NCBI RefSeq assembly: GCF_023208195.1 | Contig: NZ_CP060034.1 | Span: forward strand, 1 to 64,000 | Reading direction: 5' to 3' | DNA length: 64,000 nucleotides | From: Nocardioides sp. InS609-2 | GTDB taxonomy: Bacteria > Actinomycetota > Actinomycetes > Propionibacteriales > Nocardioidaceae | In this document: piece by piece, positions 61,574 to 64,000 of the stretch | How the letters are laid out: every line of letters starts with the position of its first letter | Position numbering within the stretch: position 1 is the stretch's first letter | Made by a program: the position numbers and the translations under genes | The notes under the pieces: model-generated | Told to the model about the DNA's origin: nothing | Databases searched by the model: none | What the model saw: only the letters and a program-made list of their open reading frames with translations

Positions 61574-64000
<2,427 letters not shown>

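Overview
The window comes from a GC-rich actinobacterium, most likely a Nocardioides-like member of the Nocardioidaceae. This rests on the strong G/C third-codon bias, an EF-P with the actinobacterial PGKGP loop, a mycothiol-dependent isomerase-family protein, Mce-associated proteins, a SigE-family sigma factor, the htdX/fabG4/fadA2 arrangement known from mycobacteria, many ATGA/GTGA gene overlaps, and a leaderless promoter pattern. The species cannot be settled from the sequence alone. No rRNA, tRNA, integrase, transposase or CRISPR array was recognised.

Layout. 1-5401 (+): a prepilin peptidase followed by the shikimate genes aroC-aroK-aroB-aroQ, then efp and nusB. 56532 to the end (+): the pyrimidine operon pyrR-pyrB-pyrC, a gluconokinase-like gene, then carA and carB (cut by the window end). 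Both pyrR and carA are preceded by a PyrR-binding RNA hairpin that buries the ribosome binding site. In Streptomyces the nusB and pyrR blocks lie nearly side by side; here about 51 kb of accessory genes separates them.

The 51 kb between them holds: a methyltransferase and tandem GT2 glycosyltransferase; a TetR regulator beside a three-subunit PaoABC-type molybdenum dehydrogenase; the ATP-dependent ligase ligB; kynA; an AlkA-like glycosylase and a phospholipase D-like enzyme; uvrB; hemerythrin and small hypothetical genes; two orphan Mce-associated proteins; a TrxR-like ferredoxin-NADP reductase; a GT4 / methyltransferase / alpha-toroid 'prenyltransferase' / methyltransferase cluster (27353-31082) of unknown product; a BCCT transporter; flavin reductase, acetyltransferase and sulfotransferase genes; an LPXTG surface protein with a Pro/Thr/Ser repeat stalk; a thioredoxin-rhodanese fusion; metallo-beta-lactamase, mycothiol-type and NUDIX proteins; dxs; a lipoprotein metalloprotease; an amino-acid permease; a SigE-family sigma factor with a broken partner gene; PAC2 and TesB; an M23 peptidase with FG-GAP-like repeats; an htdX-fabG4 / fadA2 fatty-acid module; and a DUF1206 membrane protein.

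Three patterns run across genes. (1) At least seven decayed genes (frameshift, internal deletion, amber stop, truncation) lie between 14 and 47 kb. (2) At least fourteen genes have a TANNNT -10 box exactly 6 or 7 bases before the start codon, meaning leaderless mRNAs; this also fixes several start codons. (3) An interspersed palindromic repeat of about 44 bp occurs as an inverted pair near 24.1-24.2 kb, singly at 27.2 kb, and inside the 3' end of carA, where it encodes most of a 19-residue C-terminal tail.
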